Shown: one piece after another, positions 37,449-46,723 of the stretch
Layout of the letters: every line of letters begins with the position of its first letter
Position numbering within the stretch: the stretch's first letter is position 1
Assembly: GCF_900188225.1 (NCBI RefSeq)
Contig: NZ_FZOC01000002.1
Location: 180,175 to 244,174 of the forward strand
Direction: 5' to 3'
From: Humidesulfovibrio mexicanus
Lineage (GTDB): Bacteria > Desulfobacterota > Desulfovibrionia > Desulfovibrionales > Desulfovibrionaceae
DNA: 64,000 bases
Made by a program: the position numbers and the translations under genes
Notes under the pieces: model-generated
Database searches by the model: none
The model's input: the letters and a program-made list of their open reading frames with translations, nothing else
What the model was told of the DNA's origin: nothing

Positions 37449-39521
37449 CTATTCCTCTTCCGCGGCCTCGCGCTTGTTCTCTTCAATGACCTTGGCCGCG
37501 ATGGGCGGCGGGCATTCCTCGTAGTGGGAGAACTCCATGGTGAAGGTGCCTTGGCCCGCGGTCATGGAGCGCAGGTCCGGGGCGTATTTGAGCACCTCGC
37601 TCATGGGCACGTGGGCCTTGATCTCGGTGACGCCCGCCTGGGATTCGCTGCCCAGCACCTTGCCCCTGCGGCTGGACAAGTCGCCGATGACATCGCCCAT
37701 GTAGGCGTCGGGCACGGCGACCGTGACGGTCATGATGGGTTCGAGCAGGATCATCTTGGCCTTCTCGCAGGCTTTCTTGAAGGCGAGCGAACCCGCGATC
37801 TTGAAGGCCATTTCCGAGGAGTCCACGTTGTGGAAGCTGCCGTCGTACAGGGTGACCTTGAAGTCGATGACCGGGAAGCCTGCAAGCACGCCGCGCGCGG
37901 CGGATTCCTGCACGCCCTTGTCCACGGCCGGAATGTACTGCCGGGGAATGGAGCCGCCCACGATGGCGTCCACGAATGCATAGCCGGCGCCCTTGGGCTG
38001 GGGCTCCAGGTGAATCCAGCAGTCGCCGAACTGGCCGCGTCCGCCGGTCTGCTTCTTGTGGCGGCCCTGGATCTCCTTGGCAGCGGTCTTGAAGGTTTCG
38101 CGGTAGGGCACCTTGGGGGTTTTGAGGATGATGTCCACCTTGTAGCGGCGCTTGGCCTTCTCCACGCTGATCTCGATATGGTTCTGGCCCATGCCGGAGA
38201 GCAGGGTGTCGGCGGTCTCCTCGTCGCGCCCAAGCTTCAGGGTCACGTCCTCGTCCAGGAGCTTGGCCATGGCCTGGTACACCTTGTCCTCGTCGCCCTT
38301 TTCCTTGGGGGCCAGGGCGTAGGTGATGAGGGTGGGCGCCAGGCCGGGCTTTTTGAGCACAAAGGGGGCCTTGTCCGAGGAGAGGCTGTCGCCGGTCTTG
38401 GTGTCCTTCAGCTTGGCCAGGGTGACGATGGCGCCGGGGCCTAGCGGCGTTTTGCAAGGCGCGTTCTCCTTGCCGGTGGTCAAGAGCAGCTGGCCCATGC
38501 GTTCCTGCTGGCCCGTGCGGGAGTTGACCAGGGTAAGGTCGCCGGTGAGCGTGCCGGAAAAAACGCGCATCACCGTGAGCTGCCCGGCGAAGGGGTCGGC
38601 CAGGGTCTTGAACACGAAGCCCGCCACCGGGGCGGCCTCGATGCTCTCGCGCACGGAGCCGTCCTCGCCCTCGAAGGGGGCGTGGTCCAGGGGCGAGGGC
38701 AGCAGGGCCTGGATGGCGTCGAGGAGCTGCGGCCCGCCCATGTTCAGCAGTGCAGAGCCGATGACCACGGGCACAAGCTCGCCCGTTTTGACGCCCGCCA
38801 CCAGCGCGCCCTTGAGCTCGTCCGGGGAGAGTTCGCCCGCGTCCAGGTACTTTTCCATGAGCGCTTCGTCGCTTTCGGCGATATTCTCGATCATGGTCTC
38901 GCGCAGGGGGGTGGAGAGGCCCGCGACATCGGCGGGCGTTGCTTCGGTTTTGGCGCCGCCCTTGCCGTCGAAGACGAGGGCCGTGTCCTCCAGCAGGTCC
39001 ACCACGCCTTTGAATTGCTCCCTTTCGCCGATTGGGTAGTGCAGGAGCACGGGCTTGATGCCAAGGCTGTCCTTGAGCGAGGTGAACGCGGCCTGGAAAT
39101 CGGCGCGGTCGCGGTCCATTTTGTTGATGAACACGATGGCCGGGAGCCCGGCCTTTTTGACTTCGCTCCAGGCCTTGCGGGTGAGCGGCTTCACGCCGTC
39201 AACCGCGTCGATGACGAAGATCACGGCATCGGCAGCGGCCAGGGTGTAGGGCAGGTCGCCGTTGAAGTTGTTGTCGCCCGGAGTATCGATGAGGAAGTGC
39301 TGGTTCTTGTTCCACTTGAAATTGGCGAAACTCGGCTGAATGGAGCCCCGGCGCTTGATTTCCTCGGGTTCGAAATCAAGAGCGGTGGTGCCGTCCTCGA
39401 TTTTTCCCAGGCGGTTGACGGCGCCGGCGTTGAACAGAAGCATTTCGGCGACAGAGGTTTTGCCGCTGCCGCCATGACCCACCAAAGCATACGTCCGTTG
39501 AGACCTGAGCGCTTCCGACAT
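37449..39521 (-). CDS. Elongation factor G paralogue (EF-G2 type)
   Basis: A 690-aa translational GTPase of the EF-G family. The P-loop 'GHGGSGKTSVAEMLL', 'DTPGDNNFNGD' (G3) and 'NKMDRDR' (G4) are present. The usual switch I block around RGITI is replaced by 'EEIKRRGSIQPSF', and the G3 His of DxPGH is Asp, both of which fit the EF-G2 subgroup rather than the housekeeping FusA. Domains III-V are complete, with 'GRGQFGDCWIHLEPQPKGAGYAF' and 'GGSIPRQYIPAVDKG'. It stands outside any ribosomal operon. Its role (recycling, special conditions or neither) is not known. Confidence 0.88.
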   Translation of the reverse strand: MSEALRSQRTYALVGHGGSGKTSVAEMLLFNAGAVNRLGKIEDGTTALDFEPEEIKRRGSIQPSFANFKWNKNQHFLIDTPGDNNFNGDLPYTLAAADAVIFVIDAVDGVKPLTRKAWSEVKKAGLPAIVFINKMDRDRADFQAAFTSLKDSLGIKPVLLHYPIGEREQFKGVVDLLEDTALVFDGKGGAKTEATPADVAGLSTPLRETMIENIAESDEALMEKYLDAGELSPDELKGALVAGVKTGELVPVVIGSALLNMGGPQLLDAIQALLPSPLDHAPFEGEDGSVRESIEAAPVAGFVFKTLADPFAGQLTVMRVFSGTLTGDLTLVNSRTGQQERMGQLLLTTGKENAPCKTPLGPGAIVTLAKLKDTKTGDSLSSDKAPFVLKKPGLAPTLITYALAPKEKGDEDKVYQAMAKLLDEDVTLKLGRDEETADTLLSGMGQNHIEISVEKAKRRYKVDIILKTPKVPYRETFKTAAKEIQGRHKKQTGGRGQFGDCWIHLEPQPKGAGYAFVDAIVGGSIPRQYIPAVDKGVQESAARGVLAGFPVIDFKVTLYDGSFHNVDSSEMAFKIAGSLAFKKACEKAKMILLEPIMTVTVAVPDAYMGDVIGDLSSRRGKVLGSESQAGVTEIKAHVPMSEVLKYAPDLRSMTAGQGTFTMEFSHYEECPPPIAAKVIEENKREAAEEE

Positions 39522-39703
39522 CCCATACTCCGTGTATCGAGTTTATCCGCCGAAACCCTGGTCCGGCGGGAAAAGACGAACCCACCTGGAATTATCTATG
39601 CTTAGATGTATAGGGAGGAGGAAGCGAGAATGTCAAGGGCGCGCGGAAAATGGATTTCGGTTGCGTGCTGGCTCGGCTTTGCCTCTGCGCAGGGGCGAGG
39701 TGG

Positions 39704-40306
39704 TTACGTGCGACCGGAGCAGGGGGGCTTGGGGAATGCCCTGGCGGAGCGCCAGCGCGGCGCGGGCTCGTCGCCGAAGAGCGTAAGCTGGCGTGGTTGG
39801 GCGGCCTCCTCGTCCAGCAGCTCCGCTTCGGAGATGATGCCGCCTTCGGGGAGGATGTGCGCCAGGCCTATGCCCTTTTCGCGCAGCACCCGGCCCACAA
39901 GCCTTCGGCGGTGGCATTCTCGCGGATGTTCCTCCACGCAGGCCAGCGCCAGTTGCCTGCCCTGGCGCAGCTCGTGCACCACGCGCTCGATTCCCAGATC
40001 GAATTCCGGCTGTGCGGCCACGCGGTCATACAGCACATGGCCGTGCCGGTCGTAGCAGTCGGGATCGCCGGGCAGGCCGCAGAGCTCCCGGCCCAGGTAG
40101 AGATAGTCCAAACCGTGGGACCGGGTCTGTGTGGCGATGGATTCCTGCGCGAATTGGGGGACATGGGACAAAAACGCGGGCGGCCGCACATCGGCCAGGA
40201 CAGTGATGCCGTATGCGCGCAGGTTGTTCAGAAAGCGCTGCACGGGCATGTCCGCATAGCCTATGGTGAACACGGCGAGGGATCCGGCCAGGGCGTCGGG
40301 GGGCAT
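39704..40306 (-). CDS. DUF488 family protein
   Basis: A 200-aa cytoplasmic protein. It opens 'VFTIGYADMPVQRFLNNLRAYGITVLADVRP' and has the conserved Cys-containing block 'LALACVEEHPRECHRRRLVGRVL', both hallmarks of DUF488. The fold suggests a nucleic-acid or nucleotide-related enzyme, but no activity is established. The last 40 residues are variable. It precedes the EF-G2 gene on the same strand with a 182-base gap and is divergent from the gene at 40474. Confidence 0.85.
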   Translation of the reverse strand: MPPDALAGSLAVFTIGYADMPVQRFLNNLRAYGITVLADVRPPAFLSHVPQFAQESIATQTRSHGLDYLYLGRELCGLPGDPDCYDRHGHVLYDRVAAQPEFDLGIERVVHELRQGRQLALACVEEHPRECHRRRLVGRVLREKGIGLAHILPEGGIISEAELLDEEAAQPRQLTLFGDEPAPRWRSARAFPKPPCSGRT

Positions 40307-40473
40307 GGGGTTTTGGCCTCCTGGTCCAGTCTGTATGCAACTGTTCTGTATGCGTCAAGCGAACCAGGCCGAAGCAGGAACCGGCACCGGCCTCGGCCAC
40401 TTGCGGCATGGACCGGGCGCATGTATCATCATCGCGCTCCAGGATGCGCCAACCAAGCCAAGGAGAACCGGCC

Positions 40474-40941
40474 ATGCCCATGAAGGACTATCAGGATGCG
40501 CTGACCCGGCTGCAGAAAGCACTGGCCGCAGGCTACCGGGACGCGCCGCAGGTCATCAACCAGCCGGGGCAGTCGCTCATGTGTAAGGTGGACCCGGACA
40601 ACTATCTGGCCCTTGAGCCCGTGTTCACCGAGATACTTGCCCGCTGGGCGGTGTCCTTTCCGCAGGGCGTGCTGGAGACGTTGGTGCATACCGGCAACCT
40701 GGTGTTCTGCAAGCCGCTCGGCACCCACGTCATTCCCCTTACGGTAAGCTGGGGCGGCAACGATTACGAGGTCCAGGCGGCCTTCCTTCCGGCCGGGTTC
40801 GTGGACCGGGCGCTCAAGCTCTACGCCGGGGTCCAGGATCCCCTGCCGGTTTCCGAGCTGCGCATCCGCGCGGACCAGCGCCCCGCGGTGGAGGCCTTCT
40901 TCACAGCCATGACCCCGCCCAGTTCCTTGGCATACCTGTAA
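40474..40941 (+). CDS. Protein of unknown function, possibly DUF3786-like
   Basis: A 155-aa cytoplasmic protein without membrane segments. A central block 'PLGTHVIPLTVSWGGNDYEVQAAFLP' looks beta-rich and may bind a ligand. I only tentatively compare it with DUF3786. ATG 40474 has AAGGAG about nine bases upstream; ATG 40480 is an alternative. The probable pseudogene follows ten bases after its stop. Confidence 0.65.
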   Translation: MPMKDYQDALTRLQKALAAGYRDAPQVINQPGQSLMCKVDPDNYLALEPVFTEILARWAVSFPQGVLETLVHTGNLVFCKPLGTHVIPLTVSWGGNDYEVQAAFLPAGFVDRALKLYAGVQDPLPVSELRIRADQRPAVEAFFTAMTPPSSLAYL

Positions 40942-40950
40942 GCCCGGCCC

Positions 40951-41385
40951 ATGACGCCGAGCGCCAAGATCCTGGGCCACACCAAATCCGACGCCCTGCG
41001 TCTGGCGCGCGAGAACGTCCGCCCCGGCGCCCGCGTGCTGGCATCTGGCGGGGCCTTCGCGCTCAGCACGCCCAACATGGCGGCATAACGTCGCGGCTGC
41101 GCTTTTTGCTCACCGGCTTTTGCACGGGCAAGTGGCGCTTCATTCGGCACGGCGTGCCCCTGGAGCAGGCCTTCGCCTTGCACAACCACCCGGCGCGCCT
41201 GCCCGTGCCGCTGCACTCGCTGCGCGCCCTGGGCTTTGCGCCCGCTGGTGGACGGCGTCTCCGTGAAGCCCAAGAGCGTGGCGCTGTCCGCGGTCTTCGT
41301 CGGGTCCATCAAGCCCCTCGCCTGGCTCAACGTGTTCTGGAGCGAAAAAGGTATGAGGCGTTCCAGGGCGTCCCGATATCAGGCG
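40951..41385 (+). pseudogene. Probable pseudogene, broken by two frameshifts
   Basis: Three stretches of coding-like sequence follow one another in two registers. The first (40951-41088) opens MTPSAKILGHTKSDALRLARENVRPG and stops at 41088. The second register, about 41085-41245, reads 'RLRFLLTGFCTGKWRFIRHGVPLEQAFALH'. From about 41236 the first register resumes with 'LVDGVSVKPKSVALSAVFVGSIKPLAWLNVFW'. Two compensating frame changes in one gene would explain this. I do not recognise the family. A sequencing error is the alternative. Confidence 0.4.
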
Positions 41386-41526
41386 CGGCTCCAAAGCGCT
41401 CCCTGCGGACCGGTTGGCCGTGGGGGCGAATACAGGCGCGGCCACGTCCGCAGACGCCGTTTCCGAGCTGCCGGAGTGGGCGCATCGCTCTGATTCCTGA
41501 GCCCGCCCCTTGTTGGGGCAAATAAG

Positions 41527-41563
41527 AAAGGCGGCCCCGGAATCACCCGGCGGCCGCCCTTTT
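41527..41563 (-). terminator. Terminator of the gcv operon
   Basis: A 7-bp stem (41552-41558 with 41530-41536) with short A/T tracts on both sides; on the minus strand it ends the gcvH-to-41587 transcript. The 41386-41526 stretch holds nothing recognisable. Confidence 0.6.
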
Positions 41564-41586
41564 CGGTGGCGGGACAAGCCTGGGGG

Positions 41587-42123
41587 CTAGTCCTTGTTCG
41601 GGCTCTCGCACTTGGCATACAGCATACAGCCCGCGCAGGTGGCGAGGGCGGGCATGTTGGTGAACACCGCGAACTGGCGGTTCACCGTGCCTTCCGCATT
41701 CCACTCAAGCCCCAGCTTCTTGAAGGCTGCGACGACCTCCTTGCCGGGTTTGGGCAGGGGGGCGCAGCCCTTGTCGGCCAGATCGGGCAGCAGGTTCTGC
41801 ACGGCGCTCATCACCATGTGGATGGCCAGGTTGTGGAAGGCCATGCCAGCCGAGGGCGAGTCCTGCCAGATGCCTTCGATCTCGTCCTCCACGGGCTTTT
41901 CGAGCCAGAGGATGACGTAGCCGGGATCCTTTTCCCCCCCGGCGGAGAGGCGATAGGCCTTGAGGTGCTGCTGCCAGCTGTCAAAGCGGGGCTCCAGCTC
42001 CTCCAGCATGTCGTTGTCGAGGCGGGTCTCTCCGGCCAGTTCGCAGTAAGTGAACAGGTCGAACTCCGGCTGCACCGCGATGGGCGCGGCGGTGAGGGGA
42101 GCGGTCGCTTTTTTCGTGGTCAC
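41587..42123 (-). CDS. Protein of unknown function downstream of lpdA, with a Cys tail
   Basis: A 178-aa cytoplasmic protein. The last 25 residues contain 'ATCAGCMLYAKCES', a Cys-X2-Cys-X5-Cys group near the C-terminus that, with Cys120 in 'DKGCAPLP', could bind a metal or Fe-S cluster. It lies 23 bases after lpdA and is the last gene of the glycine cleavage operon, so a link to glycine or lipoyl metabolism is likely by position only. ATG 42123 has a weak GGAAG upstream. Confidence 0.7.
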   Translation of the reverse strand: MTTKKATAPLTAAPIAVQPEFDLFTYCELAGETRLDNDMLEELEPRFDSWQQHLKAYRLSAGGEKDPGYVILWLEKPVEDEIEGIWQDSPSAGMAFHNLAIHMVMSAVQNLLPDLADKGCAPLPKPGKEVVAAFKKLGLEWNAEGTVNRQFAVFTNMPALATCAGCMLYAKCESPNKD

Positions 42124-42146
42124 GCTGTTTTCTTCCTTGCGCCGTC

Positions 42147-43532
42147 TTACGCGGCTTCCTTATCGGCCAGCATGGCCGCCTTGAGGGATTCGTCCAGGGT
42201 GGGGTGCGGGAACATGAAGCCCGCGGCGTCCTCCCTGGTCCAGCCCGCCCGCACCAGAAGCGCGGCCGACACCGCCATGCGCGACACGTCCGCGCCAACG
42301 GCCGTGACGCCCACAAGACGCCCCTGCCGCCACACGCATTTGACGAAGCCCTGAGTGGCGGCGTGGGCCTGGGCGATGGGGTTCTGAATGAGCTGCGCGC
42401 GCGATACCAGCACGCTTTCGCCTCCGGCCTTGGCTTCGTCTGCCATGAGGCCCACGCGGAGCACTTCCGGATTGCCGTAGAGGATGCTTGGCACCGGGCC
42501 GGAGTCGTATGGGGCCTTGCCGCCTTTTCCAAGCAGGCGCTGCACCACGTAGTGGGCTTGGTGGCTGGCCGCGTGGGCCAGCAGCGTCCTGCCGTTCACG
42601 TCGCCCACGGCGTACACGCCGGGCGCGGCCTCCAGATATTCGTTGGTGCGCACGGAGCCGGGGCCGGAAAGCTCCACGCCCAGGGACTCCAGGCCGAGAT
42701 CGGCGCTGTTGGGCCTGCGGCCCACGGCCACAAGGGCGCACTCTGCCGCCAGTTCCTCGCCAGCGGATTCTGCGCTGGTCTGCATGGTGAGCACGGCGCT
42801 GTCGCCCTGGGTGGTGACGGAGGTCACCTGGACCCCCAGGCGCAGTTCCCAGCCCATGCGGCGGAATGCGGCCTCCAGCGCGCGGCTCACCTCCCGGTCT
42901 TCCGGCCCGGCGATGCGCGGCAAGGCATCGACGATGGTGATCTTCGCGCCCAGACGGTGCGCGGCCTGGGCCATTTCGAGCCCGATGAAGCCGCCGCCCA
43001 CCACGATGAGGCTCTGCGGCATGGCGGGCAGGGCCAGAAAGCCTGTGGAATCCAGCACGCGTACGCCGTCTGGCGTCAGGCCCGGAAAGCACGCCGGGCG
43101 CGAGCCCGTGGCCACCAACAGGTTCTTGAAGCCGATGGTTCGCGTTCCGTCCGTCCCGGCCACCTCGATGGAGGCCGAGTCCGCCAGGCGGCCGCGCCCG
43201 GCGTGGAGGTCCACGCCAAGCTGGGCCAGGCGGGCGGCCATGGCCTTGCGCGTGGCCGCAACGTGCCGGTCCTTCTTGGCCTGCAGCGCGGCGAAGTCCA
43301 CCCGCACCTCGCCCGAGGCCACGCGGGCCTTGGACTGGGCGGCCAGTTCCTCGATGGCGCTGGTGGCCCCGAGCCAGAGCTTGGTGGGGATGCAGCCCCG
43401 GTTCAGGCAGGTGCCGCCAAGCTCCGCGGCTTCCACCAGGGCGGTCTTGAGGCCTGCGGCGGCGGCCTCCACGGCGGCGTCGAAGCCGCCCGGACCGCCG
43501 CCCAGCACCACGAGGTCGTATTGCGTCGTCAT
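42147..43532 (-). CDS. lpdA: Dihydrolipoyl dehydrogenase (glycine cleavage L-protein)
   Basis: FAD enzyme that reoxidises dihydrolipoyl-GcvH with NAD+. The 461-aa protein has the FAD loop 'LGGGPGGFDAAVEAA', redox Cys42 and Cys47 in 'GGTCLNRGCIPTK', the NAD loop 'VVGGGFIGLEMAQ' and the C-terminal interface with the active-site His in 'FMFPHPTLDESLK'. It lies 12 bases downstream of gcvPB, so it serves the glycine system here rather than a 2-oxoacid dehydrogenase. Confidence 0.94.
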   Translation of the reverse strand: MTTQYDLVVLGGGPGGFDAAVEAAAAGLKTALVEAAELGGTCLNRGCIPTKLWLGATSAIEELAAQSKARVASGEVRVDFAALQAKKDRHVAATRKAMAARLAQLGVDLHAGRGRLADSASIEVAGTDGTRTIGFKNLLVATGSRPACFPGLTPDGVRVLDSTGFLALPAMPQSLIVVGGGFIGLEMAQAAHRLGAKITIVDALPRIAGPEDREVSRALEAAFRRMGWELRLGVQVTSVTTQGDSAVLTMQTSAESAGEELAAECALVAVGRRPNSADLGLESLGVELSGPGSVRTNEYLEAAPGVYAVGDVNGRTLLAHAASHQAHYVVQRLLGKGGKAPYDSGPVPSILYGNPEVLRVGLMADEAKAGGESVLVSRAQLIQNPIAQAHAATQGFVKCVWRQGRLVGVTAVGADVSRMAVSAALLVRAGWTREDAAGFMFPHPTLDESLKAAMLADKEAA

Positions 43533-43544
43533 GCGGTCCCTTTG

Positions 43545-44993
43545 CTACAGGTCGTCGGTGAGTTCCATGGCGCGCGCGGCGCGGGTCTCGTCCAGGCGGG
43601 TCACCGGCAGGGTGCGCGGCGCGCCCGTGGCCGACTCCGGGTTTTTCTCGGCCTCGGCCACGATGGCCAGCAGGTCGTCCGCGAAGCGGTCCAGGGTTTC
43701 CAGGCTCTCGGTCTCGGTGGGCTCGAACATGAGCGCCTCCTTGACGATGAGCGGGAAGTAGATGGTGGGCGCGTGGTAGCCCTTGTCCAGCAGCGCCTTG
43801 GCGATGTCCAGGGCGCGCACGTGGCAGGTCCCGGCCTGTTTGCAGGCGCTGGCTACGAATTCGTGCATGCACACGCGGTCGTAGGGCACCTCAAGGGCCG
43901 CATCGAGCCGTTTGCGCAGGTAGTTGGCGGCCAGCACCGCGGCCTCGGTGGCGCGGGCAAGGCCCGCCCCGCCCAGACGCAGGATGTAGGCATAGGCCTT
44001 CAGCACCACGCCGAAGTTGCCGTAGAACGGGGCCACGTAGCCGATGGACTTGGGGAAGTCGTAGTTCAGGAAGAACTGGCCGTCTTCCAGCTTCTCCACG
44101 CGGGAGATGGGCAGATAGGGCCGGAGCTTCTCGCACACGCCCACCGGGCCGGAGCCGGGACCGCCGCCGCCGTGGGGCGTGGCGAAGGTCTTGTGCAGGT
44201 TCAGGTGCACCACGTCGAAGCCCGCGTCGCCCACGCGCATCTTGCCCATGATGGCGTTCATGTTGGCCCCGTCGTAGTAGAGCAGGGCGTCCACGGAGCG
44301 CAGCATCTCCACGATCCGGGGCAGATTTTTTTCGAACAGGCCCAGGGTGTTGGGGCAGGTCATCATCATGCCCGCCACCTGGTCGTCCAGCACCTTGGCC
44401 AGCTCGTCGGGGTCAACGATGCCGTCGCGGCTGGGCAGGTTGACCACGTCGTAGCCCGCGATGGCGGCGCTGGCCGGATTGGTGCCGTGGGCGCTGTCGG
44501 GCACGATGATCTTGGTCTTCTTGTTGCCCTTGTCCTTGTGGTAGGCGGCGATGATCATGACTCCGGTGAGCTCGCCGTGCGCGCCCGCCATCGGATGCAG
44601 GGTGAAGGCATCCATGCCGCAGATCTCGCACAGCAGGCGCTCGGTCTCGTACATGACCTCAAGCGCGCCCTGGCACAGCCTGCCCGCGCCTTTCAGCTGG
44701 GGCAGCACGGGGTGCAGCCGCGTGAAGCCCGGCAGGGCGGCGGCGGCCTCGGCGCACTTGGGATTGTACTTCATGGTGCAGGAGCCCAGCGGGTAGAAGT
44801 TGCCGTCCACCCCGTAGTTTTTCTTGGAGAGCTGGGTGAAGTGGCGCACCACGTCCAGTTCGGACAGGGAGGGCAGGGCGGCGGCGGCCCCGCGAACGAG
44901 CCCGGCGGGCAGCAGGTCGGCGGCGGAAGCGGCGGGCTTGGTCGGCCATACGCCCTCGCGCCCCTGGGCGGATTTCTTGAATACGGTGCTCAT
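43545..44993 (-). CDS. gcvPB: Glycine dehydrogenase (decarboxylating) subunit 2
   Basis: PLP-bearing half of the split P-protein. The 482-aa protein binds PLP through Lys268 in 'HLNLHKTFATPHGGGGPG', with the Gly-rich loop following as usual, and 'GSCTMKYNPKC' near the start is the conserved glycine-contact region. Its ATG overlaps the gcvPA stop by four bases, fitting the 1:1 complex. It works with GcvH to release CO2 from glycine, reversibly. Confidence 0.96.
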   Translation of the reverse strand: MSTVFKKSAQGREGVWPTKPAASAADLLPAGLVRGAAAALPSLSELDVVRHFTQLSKKNYGVDGNFYPLGSCTMKYNPKCAEAAAALPGFTRLHPVLPQLKGAGRLCQGALEVMYETERLLCEICGMDAFTLHPMAGAHGELTGVMIIAAYHKDKGNKKTKIIVPDSAHGTNPASAAIAGYDVVNLPSRDGIVDPDELAKVLDDQVAGMMMTCPNTLGLFEKNLPRIVEMLRSVDALLYYDGANMNAIMGKMRVGDAGFDVVHLNLHKTFATPHGGGGPGSGPVGVCEKLRPYLPISRVEKLEDGQFFLNYDFPKSIGYVAPFYGNFGVVLKAYAYILRLGGAGLARATEAAVLAANYLRKRLDAALEVPYDRVCMHEFVASACKQAGTCHVRALDIAKALLDKGYHAPTIYFPLIVKEALMFEPTETESLETLDRFADDLLAIVAEAEKNPESATGAPRTLPVTRLDETRAARAMELTDDL

Positions 44994-46327
44994 TTGAGGG
45001 CCCCCCGCAGCATTTCGGCAAAGATGCCGATCTGTTCGGTTGTGGTCTTTTCGGTGCAGGCGACGAGCAGGGCGTTCTCCAGGCCGTTGTAGTAGCGGCC
45101 CAGGGGGAAGCCCGGCACGATTCCGCGCGCGGTGAGCTTGTCGATGACGTGGTAGGCGTTCACCGGCAGGGTGACGGCGAACTCGTTGCCGAAGGGCGCG
45201 GCGCCCGAAAGCAGCTCCACGCCGTCGATGGCGGTGAGGCGCTGCGCCGCGTAGTGCGCGCGCTCCATGGAGACGAGCGCCGTGCGCTTGAGCCCTTCCT
45301 CGCCCAGCAGGCAGAGGTGGATGAGGGCGCGCAGCGCGCAGAGCGCCTGGTTGGAGCAGATGTTGCTGGTGGCCTTCTGGCGGCGGATGTGCTGCTCGCG
45401 CGCCTGCAGGGTGAGCACATATCCGGTGCGGCCCTGGCCGTCCACGGTGCGGCCCACCATGCGGCCGGGCATCTGCCGCACAAGGTCCTTGTTGCAGGTC
45501 ATTATGCCCAGGTACGGCCCGCCGAAGGACAGGGGCAGGCCCAGGCTCTGGCCCTCGGCCACGGCGATGTCGGCGCGCATCTCCCCGGCGCTTTTGACCA
45601 CCGACTGCAGCACCGGGTACACGGAGACGACCGACACCACGCCCTTTTCCCTGGCCGTGTCGAACAGCCGGGTGAAGTCGGCCAGGGTGCCGAAGAAGCT
45701 GGGGTTCTGCACCACCACGGCGGCGGTGTCCGCGTCCAGGGCGGCCGCCAGGGCCTCCAGGTCGCAGCAGCCGTTTTTGTGCGGCACGGTGACCAGTTCA
45801 AGGTGCAGGTTCGAGGTGTAGGAGCCGAGCATCACGCGGTAGATGGGGCTCACGGCCTCGCAGACCACCAGTTTGCGGCGGCCGGTGTGGCGCACGGCCA
45901 TCATGGCCCCCTCGAAAAGGGCGCTGCCGCCATCGTACACGGAGGCGTTGGCGTACGCCAGGCCGGTCAGCCGCGTCACGGCGGTCTGGTACTCGAATAT
46001 GGCCTGCAGGGTGCCCTGGCTGGCCTCGGGCTGATAGGGCGTGTACGCCGTGTAGAATTCGCTGCGCATGGACAGCGCGTCCACGGCCGAGGGAATGTGG
46101 TGGTCGTAGAAGCCCGCGCCCAGAAAGCTCACCTGTCCGGTGGCGTTCTTTGCCGCCAGGGCCTCCAGGTGCGCAAGCACCTCCATCTCGCTTTTGCCCT
46201 CGGGCAGGTCGAAGCTCTTGGGTCGCAGGGCCTGCGGAATCTCGTCGAACAGGGCGGCCACGCTGGGCGCGCCAATGACCTCGAGCATCCGCCGGATGTC
46301 TTCCGGGGTGTGCGGAACGTAGGGCAT
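44990..46327 (-). CDS. gcvPA: Glycine dehydrogenase (decarboxylating) subunit 1
   Basis: First half of the split P-protein, which pairs with GcvPB. The 445-aa length is exact for the family; 'MPYVPHTPEDIRRMLEVIG' at the start, 'FLGAGFYDHHIPSAVD', 'YTAYTPYQPEASQGTLQAIFEYQT' and 'SNICSNQALCAL' are all conserved. It has AGGAGACCCCC before ATG 46327, lies 15 bases after gcvH and overlaps gcvPB by four bases. Confidence 0.96.
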   Translation of the reverse strand: MPYVPHTPEDIRRMLEVIGAPSVAALFDEIPQALRPKSFDLPEGKSEMEVLAHLEALAAKNATGQVSFLGAGFYDHHIPSAVDALSMRSEFYTAYTPYQPEASQGTLQAIFEYQTAVTRLTGLAYANASVYDGGSALFEGAMMAVRHTGRRKLVVCEAVSPIYRVMLGSYTSNLHLELVTVPHKNGCCDLEALAAALDADTAAVVVQNPSFFGTLADFTRLFDTAREKGVVSVVSVYPVLQSVVKSAGEMRADIAVAEGQSLGLPLSFGGPYLGIMTCNKDLVRQMPGRMVGRTVDGQGRTGYVLTLQAREQHIRRQKATSNICSNQALCALRALIHLCLLGEEGLKRTALVSMERAHYAAQRLTAIDGVELLSGAAPFGNEFAVTLPVNAYHVIDKLTARGIVPGFPLGRYYNGLENALLVACTEKTTTEQIGIFAEMLRGALK

Positions 46328-46342
46328 GGGGGTCTCCTCGGC

Positions 46343-46723
46343 CTAGTGGGCTTCGGCGGCGCAGACGTCGGCGTAGGCGGCCGCGTCCAGCAGGTCCGCC
46401 GGGGCGGAAGACAGTTTCACCTTGAGCATCCAGCCCGCGCCGTACGGATCCTGGTTCACGGCCTCGGGGGCGTTCTCCAGGGCGGCGTTGACCTCGACCA
46501 CCTCGCCGGTCACGGGCGAATAGAGCTCGCTGGCCGCCTTCACGCTCTCCACCGAGCCCATCTCGGCCCCGGCGGAAATCTTGGCGCCCACCTTGGGCAG
46601 GTCCACAAAGGTCAGGTCGCCCAACTGTTCCTGGGCGAAATGGGTAATGCCCACGGTGGCCACGTCGCCTTCGACCTTGGCCCATTCGTGACTCTTGGCG
46701 TACTGCAGATCATTCGGAATCAT
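46343..46723 (-). CDS. gcvH: Glycine cleavage system H protein
   Basis: Lipoyl carrier of the glycine cleavage system. The 126-aa protein carries the lipoylation site Lys62 in '[25 protein letters not shown]'. It opens the operon gcvH-gcvPA-gcvPB-lpdA. ATG 46723 has GGAGG about six bases upstream. The 276-base region before it, shared with divergent lemA, shows no glycine riboswitch that I can recognise. gcvT is absent from the window. Confidence 0.96.
   Translation of the reverse strand: MIPNDLQYAKSHEWAKVEGDVATVGITHFAQEQLGDLTFVDLPKVGAKISAGAEMGSVESVKAASELYSPVTGEVVEVNAALENAPEAVNQDPYGAGWMLKVKLSSAPADLLDAAAYADVCAAEAH

Noticed and set aside
42204..45092. Very long open frame on the plus strand opposite lpdA and gcvPB
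   Set aside because: It mirrors the codon structure of the real genes on the minus strand, is full of His/Gly/Ala/Arg typical of antisense GC-rich frames, and has no ribosome site or family motif.
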